A stretch of DNA of 64,000 nt from the NCBI GenBank assembly GCA_021209875.1, contig JAGYVD010000010.1:1116001-1180000 (forward strand), given 5' to 3'. Made by a program: the position numbers and the translations under genes. Below the pieces are notes generated by a model, which saw only the letters and a program-made list of their open reading frames with translations, did not search any database and had not been told where the DNA came from. This document shows, one piece after another, positions 33,063-45,413 of the stretch (positions within the stretch are counted from its first letter, which is position 1; the number at the start of each line of letters is the position of its first letter). This DNA comes from Rosellinia necatrix (Eukaryota; Ascomycota; Sordariomycetes; Xylariales; Xylariaceae).

Positions 33063-33219
33063 TGCCGTCACTGAGTGCCTCGGCGGCAGTGAAGGTCTCG
33101 ACGAGCACGATCTCTCCACCAACTACACCAGTTTCTGCGACCCTCGTCTCAACGAACGCCAGGCCCTTGAGCTCGCCTTCCTCGTCGCGGATAGTTATCG
33201 CAAGGAGAGAGCTCTGTAA
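31634..33219 (+). CDS. Class II DAHP synthase (3-deoxy-7-phosphoheptulonate synthase), two frameshifts
   Basis: First enzyme of the shikimate pathway: condenses phosphoenolpyruvate and erythrose 4-phosphate. Exons 31634-32136 and 32271-33219 (134-bp intron with poly-T and an ACTAAC branch site); about 483 aa if both frame breaks are disregarded, near the family's usual length. The plant-like class II signatures are present: FLLQGGDCAELF, RIGRMAGQYAKPRS, NYVRAA, TSHEGLLLEYE, SAHFLWIGDRTRQ, NPIGIKVGPTT, TLITRYGA, WQCDPMHGNT, GGVHLELTGD and TNYTSFCDPRLN. GGDC Cys and HLE Glu/His are the expected metal ligands. The frame is lost at a run of nine C (32553-32561), where TAG follows at 32566, and restored at a run of five G (32876-32880). 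One base is missing at the first and one extra at the second, so the ends stay in frame. All sequence between is well conserved, which suggests sequencing or assembly errors or a very young lesion rather than an old pseudogene. Confidence 0.8.
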
Positions 33220-34509
33220 TTGGTCATCCTGTACTCGGTTATCAGGACGACGAGAGTTAAGACGGGAAACTAGGGATGGAAAAAAAAAAAGGGTGGGGGA
33301 GGGGAAGAAAGAACCAGATTAAAATCGGGGTGGGGTAGAAGGAGCACGACAAGAGAAAAATTTCTCAACTTCATCACTACATGTCCCTCGCAATTTACAA
33401 TACTTGGATATGACGAGCTGGGGTTCATAGAGCGGGGGAAACGAGGCATATATCCGTCGCGTGCAACAGGTTTCCGGGGAATAGAGAGAGCCGCGTCCGT
33501 AAAAAGGAGGGGGGATTCACTAGAATCGCCAGGGAGGCACATATGAGAGAATTAAGTAATATACTTTATTCATCTAAAGGCATCCAAGGTTAGAGAAAGA
33601 AAACGAAAAATGCCGTTAACAAGTCTGTAGAGAGTCGAAGTTTGCAGATTTAGCTGTTCTTGACCATGTGGCAAAACCTATCGCGGGTATCCTTCATTAA
33701 GATAGTACAGGCAGTTAGGTATTAAAGTAAAAAGCTAAATGTCCTACTAGGTAGGCAACAAGTGCGCAGGATCTTCACGTAACTTGTAAGGTCCGCCGCG
33801 AGAGTATTAATCACTATCTTAAAACACATCAGTGTAGTTAGTCACGCCAACTCGAGGTTTCTATCTGTATATTACTATCCACTCCTCCTGCAGCCCCCGC
33901 TACTATTGACGGAATCTATTAACAATGTGGGCTTGTAGATGCTTGCTCATACTTGTCCGTCAATTATCAATCTGTATCTCCTGGGAGAAACACGGATTGT
34001 TGTGAGGAAGGCTGCCCCCACCATCATTTCTCGACGATGGCCCCTCTGGTTTCAGCGCCCACGCGACGAACAGCAACGGCTTTTTGGGATGTCATCAAAT
34101 CGGGAACAAATGCGGTGGCATGGTTTGGAGATGCTATGAGATGACAAACTAAGAAAGGGAATAAAGGAGAAGCCCACGGAACTAATCTAAACCGTCGAAC
34201 TCCCAACCGAATGCCCATTGTCGAAATCGAGGAATATAACTCAATCGTACACTATGGTCACGTCACGTCATCCATAGACCCAGGCCAGCCAGTATGCGTA
34301 ATGAAATTAACTCATCAGCCGCTCATTAATTACCGTCTCTCGACATGATGAACTGCTTTGTGCTGTGTATCAAGGCTAATTTTGTACTGCGAGATCAGAG
34401 TACAACCTGTTAGGATGGGTTCTGAAATATACACCTGGGCTTGTAAGCCTTCCGGCTAGCTCGTGTAGCCTAGATGTTGTGACCAAAATCTGTTGTCTGG
34501 CTCACTTGC
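33220..34509. other. Convergent intergenic region
   Basis: About 1.3 kb between convergent stop codons, with an A run at 33280-33290 and G/A-rich DNA after it. Short frames at 33939-34144 in two registers show no family features. Confidence 0.55.
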
Positions 34510-37500
34510 CTAGACTTCACCACCCCGGGCTCGACCCCTCCGTCTAAAGAAGTCCATGACTCTCTTTGCTGCACCACTACTGCCAGCATGATCACGGGGT
34601 CGCCCATACTCTTCTTCGTCGTATGCATCCACGAACCTCTTATTCTTTTGGAGCACACGGCTGCCTTGCCTGTTGCCGGTCTGCCGGTTATCGTATTGGT
34701 CTGAGTCATAGCCGGACTGGTAAGGAGCGGAGTTATGTGGTCTCCGGGGCGGGTGGTCTACAGAAGACTCGGATTCCGAGTTCAGCACCGCTCCTTGTTG
34801 TAGATAAGAAGGAATAGCCGAAGCCTGTGATTCTGAAGGATAGCGCCGGTGAGTCGGGTTCGAGTCATGGCGTACTTGGGGCGCTGCCAGGGGTGAGTCT
34901 AGGGGTTGCTCGTAAGTCCCGTCTGATAGTCGGAGATCACCCGGATGTTGATTCTGGTTTATATATCGACCATAGGTATCCATCTCCGGAGGGTCTTGGA
35001 TCGGCAAATCGGACTGTGATGGCTCGGATGGCGGTGAAGAATCTTTGCTTAGCCCGATAGCTTTCATTAGAGAGAAACGCCGGGGATTAGGCTGCCTCTC
35101 AGCCGGGAGTTGGGATCCCGAGATGCTACCACTACGCTTCTTTCCGAGGCCTAAAGAAAAGGACCTGCGAGAAGCACGAGAATCCATGGATGTCCTAGAC
35201 TCACCCGGCATAGTATTCGACATGCTAACGGGCGGGTACTTCTTCGAGAGTTTGTCTCCTTGGTCTGCGCGCTTCTTACGAGCACCAAAAATAGATCCGC
35301 TGCGACCGAAAAGCTTTCCCCCTATCTCGCCGATGGTATTCGATCTCCTATGGCCCTTTGCGTCGCTCATCGGCGGCTGTGCTTGATTATTGAAACCTGA
35401 AACCTCGGCAAATTTGGGAGGCATACTAATGCTTGGTCGCCCAAATCCAACGTCGTGGGATTCTTGTGGGATTGGGTTTGAGATGACGTATTTCGAACTC
35501 TTAGGTTGTTGTATGCTTCCTTGCGCGTTAGTACCGGCAACGGCAGGGGGTAAAGGTACACCGTACGACGCTCGAGATGATGGGACGAATCCTCTGGAAC
35601 CAGATGAATGCATCGAGCCGCCAGTTGCGGGTCTTGAGACGGGCGGCCCGGCCGCGGTGGTCATATACGGGTGATCAGACGTGCGTCCCTGGTTCACTCG
35701 TGGAGGGACATCTCGTCGGTGCGAACTGGGTGGCTTTCTCGGATCTCTTGATGACCCAGAGGTATACGGGTCTTTTGCGACGGGTGGATCCTTCGGCAAC
35801 GGCTTATCGTGAGGTGGAGAGCGAACATCGGCAGGGGCTTGGCTAGAAGGTTTAGCCTTGGCCTTTCCGTGTGGAGATTCCTGATCTTCGGGCTGTTCTG
35901 CTCCCCTCTGGGTCTGCGTCGTAGGGGCGACGTATTCCACTTGTACCGTCCGTCGTTTGTTATCTCTCTGTGGCTTCGCTTGCGTAGTTTCGTCTGTGTC
36001 AACCTTGCCTTGTTTCCGTGCCAAGTCACCTACCGCCGTGGCAGTGTTGGTCTTCGTCTTCGCTGGTTCTCGAACAGAAGCGCTTCTTGTTAGGCCCTCC
36101 GGTTCAGCCTCGTCGGAAGGCACTGTAGTATTCTGAATTTCGCTCGATGTGGTTGTGGTGCTGGTAATAAGCTCTACTACATGTGCATATTCGCTGAGCC
36201 AGCTATGCCGTGCAACTTCGAATAGATCCGCTCGCTTCCGTGGACTCGGTACTAGGATGCGCCGAAGCAAATCTCGAGCATGAGGAGTAACGTACTCAGG
36301 GAATGTGAGGGGGGTATTGACAATATACTTATATAGCAAGTTGATATTATCACCCTCTGGGTTGTCAGGGTCGTCGTCAAAGGGCAAATAACCAGCAAGC
36401 ATAGCGTACTGTGAGCTAAGGTGAGTAATAATGTCATCAAACGAGAATAATAACATACCAAAATAACACCACAACTCCAAACGTCCACTTTGCGACCGGT
36501 GTATAGCGAGTCACTAACAACTAACTCCGGAGCCGCATAGCATGGACTGCCACAGCTTGTCTGCATTAGATCGCCTCTGCGCATGCCGTTAGGTTTGGTT
36601 TTGTCCAGACCCGTTCGCTTGACATAATCTCGGTCCGGCAGGTTCAGTTCCTCCTCTTCTGTTAATTCGTCGGCTGCGTCGAATGTATTGGCGAATCCAA
36701 AGTCCGTAATGATAATGTTTCGGTTCCGGTCCAAAAGCAGGTTCTCTAACTTGAGATCTCTGTGGACAATGCCCTTCTTGTGCAGATAACCGACGCCTGA
36801 TATTAGCTGCGCAAAGAGTTTCCTAGCGGCATGGTCTTTGAGATATCGATGATTCAAGATATAGTCGAAAAGTTCACCACCAGACGCATACTCGAGGACA
36901 ATTCCAATGTGTCGTTCCGTTTCTGACATTTCGTGCAGTCGAACTATATTGGGATGAGAGAGCCCTCGTAAGATAGAGACTTCGCGATAAATTTTGGCCA
37001 GTCGTGATGGGTTGTTACCAACGCTGTCACGACGGATGAGCTTGATGGCAACCTAGAGAGAAAATAAAATAGTTAGTTGTGCTGGTCGATATATCGAGGG
37101 AATTGTGACGAGATTATTACCTGAACGCCGCCATCCTGCTTCCAACCCAGCTTGACTTTCCCAAACTCGCCTTCTCCGATCGTATTGCCCAGGAAGTAGT
37201 CACCAAAGCGCGTAGACTTTTCCCGTTTAGAATGGTCATGTCGGCTGCGACCACTTCGCCGGCTTTCATCTTGAGCCTCATGCATCTGGACAACGGGGGG
37301 CGGTGCGGCATCGTCATCGTCATGCCCATGCCCACGCGCCGACGTTGAATTAGGCTGGGCTTCTCCTTGACGCTCTCGTTCTCTTTCCAAGTCGACTTCG
37401 GGTTGTGAGACTATGACCTGATTAAGGACTTCGCTAGCCTCTCGAGACGGATGTTTTGACGATGTCGACGCTGCATGTTGATCTCGGGTACGCACGGGCA

Positions 37501-38134
37501 CTGCCGTAGACATGGTCTGACGATGGTCCTTGGAGCTGTCCGGTGCCTGCGGTGCACCCTGAGGTACATACTGGGACGCTGCCCTTTTCGCTCGGGAGTT
37601 TGACTCCTCGTAAGCAGATGGACCGGTATCCGAATAACCGTTGGTATTCATTTTCCCGTTCTCTACGGCTGCCCGTTTAGGGGAGCCCGCAGCTCGGTCC
37701 TCGGCACGGGTGGTCCTGCGAGAACCTGATGCGCCTGAGCCGGAGTTTTGCGTTGACGAAGTTCGTGGAGGAGCCACTGGGGGCTCGTGATGCCGCCGAC
37801 TCGAAGTGGGCTTTTCGTATTCTGCAGAGGTAGCTACCACAGGGGGCGGCGATCCTAGCGTGGTGCGCGAAGCTATGGTCGGCTGTTGGTGTTCTAGGTA
37901 GGGGGTAGGATTCATAGCGTTAGCACTATTTTCACTAGGCCTCCTGGAGGGGCGTTTTGACGAAGCTCCAGGCGAGGTAGACGGATGGTCTCTGGTCGCA
38001 TAGTGTCCTTCCCGGTTTGGAGACTGGGCGGGGGTGTACTGGTGGTTTGTCGCCGAGGCTGATGGTGAATGAGTGTTCAACACAGACAATGATGTTGGCT
38101 GATGGGGCGCGGGTTGCAATGCAGCAGAAGACAT
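34510..38134 (-). CDS. KIN4: Serine/threonine protein kinase, KIN4-type (CAMK/Snf1-like)
   Basis: A 1168-aa kinase; exons 37121-38134, 36459-37052, 34510-36408 (introns 68 and 50 bp). Residues 1-309 are disordered (Pro, Ser, Gln, Arg-rich). Kinase domain about 313-605: Gly loop GEGEFGKV 320-327, VAIK with Lys342, HRDLK around Asp437, DFG 455-457, activation segment [12 protein letters not shown], and a charged insert ([18 protein letters not shown]) between DFG and the activation loop. [30 protein letters not shown] and [23 protein letters not shown] are typical of yeast Kin4/Frk1 and their fungal orthologues. In yeast Kin4 holds mitotic exit when the spindle is misplaced. The C-terminal 560 residues are disordered and basic, with Ser/Arg clusters, and end in [14 protein letters not shown]. 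Septal or cortical localisation is possible but inferred. The start is the first Met. Confidence 0.9.
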
Positions 38135-41060
38135 CTTCTACGCCCAACGCGTAGGGTAACCGACAAAGCTCAGAAACTATTAAATGCCGCAGCTGAATAC
38201 AGGATCCGAACTCGGGATGCCAATACAAGCAGCGTTCCGATAGTAGCAGTTGCGATGTTGAGAATAAACAACTGATAAGCCTAGGAACGATGGGCTGATA
38301 CGTGACACAACCGACCGCACAGGTAGAAAAATAGAGGACCAGGCAAGGCAGGATGAGGGAGGAAACAATAGGGCTGGCGTGATCAGTGAGATTTGAATGC
38401 AAAGATGCACACACGCGCTGGATCAATGCGATGAATTGTAAAGGCGGTCTGGCCGTTTCCTTGCCCAATAAGCCGGACCTCTTTTTTTTTTTTTATCGCG
38501 TCGTATTGCCCCCAAGAACTACTATCGCTCACCTGCCCGCTTTCGTCTCGTTTGGAAGGGGCTAGTGCAGGAGGATTCGTGAGTAGAAAAGGTGCGCGGA
38601 GTTGCTAATCTATCAGATCGATCGAGTTGCCCAGGTGATGGTGGTGATAGTTTTTTTTTTTTTTGTCGCGTTCACTGAAGTACTTTGGCTCTGTACGGAC
38701 CCCCCAATTTAGATAGTTAGAATGGGCACAGACAGTGGTGTCAGACGCAGCGGACCATCAATACGATGATGATTGAAGTGGTAAAAAAAAAAAAAAAAAT
38801 TTTAAAAAAACAATTAAAACAAAAATGTTGCAGTACAATGCAGAAAGGCCGATGCAAGAAAGGATCCCCCGCGTTCGGGCTATTGATGACGATACTTTTG
38901 GTTCAATCGCACGGCATCAATGTTTCGTTTCGTCGGTCGCGTTGGAGGAGGCCAGGACGGTTCGTTTGGCTGGTGTTGCTTCCGGAGTCCCGTATCGGAC
39001 GCCCGACGGCTACGCTGGCGGTGTATTTGTTGACTTTGCACGCTCGCTCGCTGGTCCTGGTAAGGGGGGGGGCAATGCACGCGCGGACGGCGAATAGAGG
39101 CGGGAGGGAGAAAAGGGATGCAGACGCAGCTGCGACAAGTCAACGGCAACGGGTCCACGGAGAGGTAGGCAGGCCTCAGAGATGTAGACCGCAGGGAGGT
39201 AGGCCGCAGCAGAGAGGTGCGATAACAAACACGCAAACAACCACTCAGCTCTCTCTTTCCCTGGCCGCTGTGTTGCTGGTCCGGGGAGGAATCGCACTGG
39301 CGCATCCAGGAGGGAGGGAAGGAAAGGAGCAGCGAGCTGCTACAAGTATGTATCTGTGCCCCAAGGAGATTGGCCGTCGCTGGATTGCAGGGCGGCGCTT
39401 GGTACAAGACGGCACTGGACTGATTGCTCGCTGTGCTGGGCTGGACTTGGGCTGCGAGGAACTTGGGTCGGTCGGCAATGCGATCGCTGGCGGTTTCGGT
39501 CCCCTTGGCTGGAAACCTCAACCACCACACCACAGTACACACTACACTAGCGTGCGTACCGGCGCGTCGTGGCTCTAAACCTAGCCCACAATAATCGGTT
39601 GACAAAGGATGGCCTACCTAAAGCAGCCTAGCCTGAGGGTATTAAAAAAGGGATGAGGGAAGGGCTATTCAGGTACCGGCGGCAGGTACTTGCTACATTA
39701 GGTAGGTAGGTACAGTGTTGCACATGACAGTAATAAGGTAGTTACGACTATACAACCTCAAAGCACCTCGGTACCTGTCTTGGATGCAGGAGTCCAAAGG
39801 CAACTAAGAAAATAAAATAAAAATAACGCGACAGGCCCATCTCTCCTGCACATCCCTCATGGTAGGTGCCTAGGTACTTACCTAGTAGGCAGCTTACCTA
39901 CCTGCCTACCTACTTACCTACCTACCTAGGCAAGTACCTACTTAGCATCATAAACATATCACATACCCAGTAGGTAGGCTGTACGAAGTACAGTAGGCAT
40001 TGCTAGATGAAGAAATAGAAGAACAAAATACCTAGAGTACATCACAATACCTAATGAAAGGGACAATGATGATGACTGACGCCAAACGCAACATGCAGGA
40101 CTACCTATGTAAAACAGGTAGTGTGAATAGACAGTCAGCCCGCGTATAGCGTAGGTAGGTAGTGTAGGTACCTACTTACAATATGGTATTACCTCATACC
40201 GTGTAAGTAACCACCCAAGTCATAACTAGCACTTGCCTGGTAGTTAAATCAAATTGTTATATAACCTACCTATCTGGCTATACCATCCTGGAACAACATT
40301 GACGAGTTGTAACTGGGTCGTATGCCTGCGTAATACTACGTATGATGAGCATCCGTAGACCGTGCGCACCAGGTATCACCCGAACCCATACGCTGCCGCA
40401 TCGCAGACATCAAGAAGTTCGGTTATTCTACCCTCTCTATCGACAAAATAAGGAAATGAGGGTTTATGGGAGCACCCAATGCGGGAAATTACAAGATGGG
40501 GACACCAGCAAGGACCCCTCGCCAATGGAACGCCAGAGCCCCACCACGAAGGTTGCAAGAACTGCTCCGAACTGGGTAAATGCTGCCACCTTCGAGCCGT
40601 GTCAGAGATCTCAGCTTTTATATTTCTTCATGCACCCGCCGTGACTAACCCTGTTCGGGTTCGAGATTACGGCAAGTGGGTGCATTGTGCCCAATCAGAA
40701 ACCCGCGACACAGCATCCAATGCAGGTACATCATCGTGCTCCCCATCCATCCTGCTTGCAGCAAGCATCAGAGCAGCAATGCCGCAAAGCTGTCGCTCAC
40801 TTACGCTGCACCCAACTCCCACCTCCCCCCAACCCCAACCAACGAATATCAGACACTCAAAACAACAAAGACACCCAGCACGCCAGAGACACCAGACCGA
40901 TTAACCGACGTCGAAGAGGCCTTGTTGAGACCTTGTTGAGGCTCCCGGCAAGCCATCTGCCGCGGCCAAACAACGTCGAACCAAGGTACAGTACTATTTA
41001 TTATACCCATGGCAATCTCCTACGAGATAGGGCATCATACCACGAAGTACAAGTACACAT
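38135..41060. other. Gene-poor region, first part
   Basis: Kinase promoter side with T and A runs (38480-38493, 38650-38664, 38783-38799). Between 38766 and 39605 long frames of 241-270 codons overlap on opposite strands; both are rich in Arg, Gly, Pro and Ala, begin in homopolymers and have no domain, so neither is called. 39640-40330 is dominated by TAGGTA/TACCTA units. 40640-41000 has the C/A-rich look of a 5' UTR, but no gene follows it. Confidence 0.45.
39895..39930. repeat. (TACC)n microsatellite
   Basis: TACCTACC units with single substitutions, the densest part of a 700-bp stretch rich in the same motif. Confidence 0.8.
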
Positions 41061-41200
41061 ACTCTCTCTCTCCTGGTCACTCTCCCCTCGCTCCGTCCCT
41101 CTCTCTCTCCTCTAACTTATCTCTTCTTTTTTTTCTCCCTTTCCTTTTTTTTTTTTTTTTTTTCTTTCTTTCTTTCCTTCCCTTCCTTTTTAGCCTAGCT
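41061..41200. repeat. Polypyrimidine tract
   Basis: Almost only C and T on the plus strand (CTCTCTCTC, then an uninterrupted T run and CTTTCTTTC units). Tracts like this can form triplex DNA and often lie just upstream of fungal transcription starts. Confidence 0.75.
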
Positions 41201-43782
41201 ACTCGCACTGCACGGTGATGAATGCCCAGGCAGACTCGTGATAACTGCTGTATTCGGCATCCACGACCACACGACTAACTAGTTAGCGCCGTCGATCGCA
41301 TGTCTACCGAGCACCCCCGTCTCCTAAGCAAATCATGGATTAGTTTCTCCGTCACGAGAAACAATCAGCGTACTAATTAACCAACATTGGATCCATGTAA
41401 TAAACAAGAATCGGTTTGCCGTTCCACAGTCCTAGCAGCGAGAGCAACGCCCCAGCGTTCATTCGAACCACCACATCAGACAGGATGCTGATATCCACTT
41501 CGTATGAAGGGTAGCGCATGACTTGCATTCCCGCTACGTGTTCCAACCCATAGTAAAGAGCCGTGTCGCATGAAGCACTATGATTACCATTGTTATTAAC
41601 ATGCATGGCGGCTAGGCGATTTAGTGTTTGCCTTGGGGTGTCTTAGGCTCTCGAAGGCGCGGCTAATGAAAAGCAACCCCAGAATCGTAAAGCTACAGGG
41701 ATCTAGGATCTGGAGCCCGAAATCAAGTCTGCCTAGGTAGTGTAGCGTGGACCGAAATGGCAGAACTGGTCACGATAACTGTGTTTTTTAAGGCCAGGTA
41801 CCAAAAACGTTCGATGTCATCATCTGTTTTCGCTCGAGATCACCTTATCGGTGACGGCACAGCTCGCTTGACTGTAGCTACGGGATTCCGAGTCTCGACC
41901 ACGACCACGACCCCGGATTTTCTTCTTTCCCTTTTTTGTTCCTCGGCGTCGCTTGATCTATACATGCACTAGTCGGGATACAGATCATGCAAGGCTAGCC
42001 AACGTCTTAACTCGGGTGCACGTCCAGAAATTCAAAAACGCAGTTGTCTTACTCGAGGCAAGCCTATAGTGTACAGTCGAGTCGTATGAGTGGTACCTAA
42101 TCAGTCTCAAACAGGTTATATTATATTATAATTTACAGGTAAGGGAATTTCTGGGCCAAGACCACGGCCTTGGCCGGTGGCGTCACACGACGGACGCCCA
42201 TCATCCACTCTGCCTTGACGGGGCTGAGGCTTGTGCTCGTCCTATCTCCAATATTTCTCACAATTGGGAGCTTATTCGTATCTGCGCTTCTTGTTGCAGT
42301 CGGTAGTCTTTGGTTCACAGCATCCTGTATGAAACAGAGAACACGCGACTGAGACACGGCTATCGAATATGTCAATACGTTTCCATGACATGTCCCCCAA
42401 TCCCACGGGTACGTGCATGTTGTGTGGGCTGATCAGGTAGGGGATACGCCCAGGTTGAGCTGATATGCCAAACAGGTCTGCTTGTAACTGCAGGGCTGGT
42501 GTTAACTCGAAGCCTCCAACATGCCGTGCTGCTCACCTGCATCAGGATAGCCCAAAATGCATGCAACCGCCTATGTACTAAGCATAGTCATACCGAGGCA
42601 GATAAACTCCGCAAAAGGCCGATTCGATCTAAGCTAGGACTGTCGCCAAACTCCATAGTTGCACCTCTCTTGTTTCAAAACCTGTTGGAGAAATGCGATT
42701 TTGAATTGACGATTAGCCTTGGCGCTCGTGATATTTACACTCAAACATCAGCTGTGCTTTTTTTTTTTTTCCTTTTTCCATTTCTTCTTGTGGTGGAAAT
42801 TTGGAACAGAGAGGAATAAATGAAGGACATATAGACCCATCTAGGCAGATCACTTCAGCGCACAGAGGTAGGCCAACGCCATGAAAATATTAGCGTCGGG
42901 CACAGAGACATTTCGATTAGGCGTGTCAGCTCTTACAAGGTATGTTTTACATGCCTCCAACGAACCGGAGGCATCGGCCTGCATCTTACCTTCAGCCAGC
43001 AAAAGGTGCGAATTTCCTGATAGGCAATGTATATGCCGGTTGACTTGACTAACATATCCAACGCTCTTCAGTGTCGAGCAGGCTGCCGTTAAATGTAACC
43101 CCTAACATGAAACTTCATGTTAGACTGCTGCTAGATTTCAGTGTCACGTCAGGGCGATGTCCGTAACACAACGAAAGCCCATTACCGCTCGCCATCCGCA
43201 CCCGCGTATACACAAGCGTGCCATGTCCGCCCACCCTCTATGTATCCCGTTTTGACGGCCCCCGTCCCGGAGCGTCCAGGATGGCCCTTTAGCGTCTTAT
43301 GTCCGTTTCTTTGTATCCCTGGTATTTGCTGTTCCCCCACTGTTCTGCTCAGCCCTTCAGCGTAGTGTCAGGGGTATCCCCTCGAGGTTTAGATAGTATA
43401 ATGTCGTAGCATGAATCTTTCATCCGCCGGACACCCCGGTTATTTCTTCGAGGCACCGCTTGGGCTACACAGACATCCGGATGCGACCACGCAATAACAA
43501 ACAACCGGTTCGAGACCTCTGCCAGTTCCAAGGGGGCGGTCGCTCCAATGAAAGGAGGTTGATGTAGCCGAGGGTTGGGAAAGACGTCGATACCTGTAGG
43601 GATAAGTGGCTTTCAGCTCTACGTGCTTCCCCATCCATCCAACTCCCTTTCTCTAGACGGGCGCCTTTCTACGATCACGATCCAGTGATCTGGATGGATG
43701 GATGGGGAAGGAGTATCCGATGTGAGGGGTCGAGCGGACGGGAATTTGTCCCGCGCCACTACTTAAAAGCCAAGTTTTATTT
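41201..43782. other. Gene-poor region, second part
   Basis: No gene seen in 2.6 kb. Short minus-strand frames at 41373-41606 and 42133-42375 have a protein-like composition but no family match I can name and no splice partners that extend them. The region also holds a T run (42757-42771) and ends in the 3' flank of the membrane-protein gene. A B-box-like GGTTCGAGACC at 43506-43516 has no tRNA body around it. Confidence 0.45.
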
Positions 43783-45413
43783 TTATCGAAAGCAAACCGG
43801 ATACTTATCGAGGCTCTCGTACCATTGAAGGGCGCTACCGACCTATTGACATGGATGACCGTTAATGTTTAGCGCCCCGAATCAAGGACAGGAGGTGGGG
43901 GGGAGTGGGTTGGCAACGGGGGACGGAGCGCAAGCGAGGACTTACCAAGAACGCCCAAGAGCCGATAAAGGTTGACAAGTCAGACGCGTACGCGACGGTG
44001 GCATCGTGGCCGCTGGCGAAGCCAAGGGCACCGCATACTGTGAAGCCGAGTGCCCCGATCAGGTTCCAGAAGCCTATGTGCCAGCCCAGGACCCGGGGGG
44101 CCGGGGTGTACCATGTCGTCTGCATCTCCAGCATGAATAGCCAACTGGAAATGATAAAGCCAGCACCGCCCACGGCCTGCAAAGGAGATAAGCACTACAA
44201 CGTATAATCAAAAGATTTCAGCCCCCGATGCATATCATACATGCGTACCTGGGGCAGCCAGTACACGCCGTTCGCCACCGGCGCGGAGAGGCGATCGTGA
44301 ATAGAAGGTAGAGCCGTGAGGCCTGATATCCAGAACACCGAGGCCCCGAGGAACTGCGAGAGCGAGGCCAGAAACCCGATGTCGCGGGCGTAGTGCGTTT
44401 CTAGCTCGGACCAGGTCGGCCACCACTCCCAGCGCCTATCCTCCCTGCCAGCGCCAATCTCCCCGGCCCCGGTTCCGGCTCCGGACGCCATCGTGAGAAG
44501 GCCGCGTCGGACCGAGTGGTGGTGCGCACACCCCCCGGGATCCGGGCGGATCGATAGGCCGTGGCTCTCCATCGCCTCCTCAATCGCCCACCCGAAGCAA
44601 TCCGTCCGCTTCTCGTTGACGGCCTCGAGCATCAGGAGGACGGACCCGACCTCGAAGATGGTGGCGCCCACGAAGGCCGTGACGCCGGTGCCCGCGCCCA
44701 CCTCGCCGCCGAATTCGGTGGAGGGCCACTGGGCCGGGAGCCAAGCGAAGAATCCATTGATGACCCAGACCACAGAGCCTGTAGGTATCCCATCAGCTCC
44801 ACTAACAATGCTCCGTTGGGTGTGCTCGATCCCGTCTTGTGGGTGGAAGGGACGGACGGACGGGCTTATAGATAGCACCTTGGCATCGTGTACAAGCAGT
44901 CCGTGCGGGGCAATCACCCGAAAGGAAAGAAAGAAAAAGGAGATGCTGCTGTGCAGGACGTTTTCGAACGGTATTTCAGAATGAAGCACAGCCTTGGTCC
45001 GGCGCATCATGCGCTACTCAAGGAGGCATGGAACAAGACAGCGGCTTACCGAGGGTGAATATGACGGCGACATCATAGCTCACATCAAAGACGGGATACC
45101 TTGCCGCCATGGTCCAAATCCCTCGCAGGATCTCCCCGAGCGCGTCTGTGCGGCGTGGGTGTGAGACCCCGTGTCGGGCGGCGTCCTGGGGCGATATTAC
45201 CACCGCATGGCGGCCCTTCCGATTGTCGCGGGACCCGTAGCGACGCCATATGCCGGAGACGGACGGCGTGGTTCCCATCGGTCGGGGCTTGGTGGCCGGG
45301 GCTAAACGGGATGTCGGGTGAAGGCATGGGATGGGGCGGGTCTGGTGGCTCTCGCGCGAAAGCCCGCCGTAGTTCCGCATTTTCGTCCCTTCGACGGGCA
45401 TTATAGGAAACAT
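43783..45413 (-). CDS. Fungal integral membrane protein (possible YrhK-like domain)
   Basis: Four exons: 45050-45413, 44249-44778, 43946-44176, 43783-43842; 394 aa. The first intron is long for this genome (271 bp); the others are 72 and 103 bp. Splicing gives a continuous series of hydrophobic helices: YPVFDVSYDVAVIFTLGSVVWVINGFFAWLP, TAFVGATIFEVGSVLLMLEAVN, DIGFLASLSQFLGASVFWISGLTALP, GVYWLPQAVGGAGFIISSWLFMLE, LGWHIGFWNLIGALGFTVCGALGF and STFIGSWAFLVGSALQWYESLDKYPV at the C terminus. Two more polar loops lie between, one containing WEWWPTWSELETHY. The pattern matches a widespread, uncharacterised fungal membrane family; the last helix with QWYESLDKYPV recalls YrhK-domain proteins, which I state with reserve. 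No transport or enzyme motif is visible, so its function is unknown. The start is the first Met of the frame; the N-terminal 100 residues are basic and unconserved-looking. Confidence 0.78.

Noticed and set aside
40479..40904. Plus-strand frame starting MREIT, resembling the MREI start of beta-tubulin
   Set aside because: Similarity ends after four residues, and no tubulin exon follows in any frame.
43450..43530. tRNA on the plus strand (B-box-like GGTTCGAGACC)
   Set aside because: The surrounding sequence does not fold into D and anticodon arms and has no acceptor stem.
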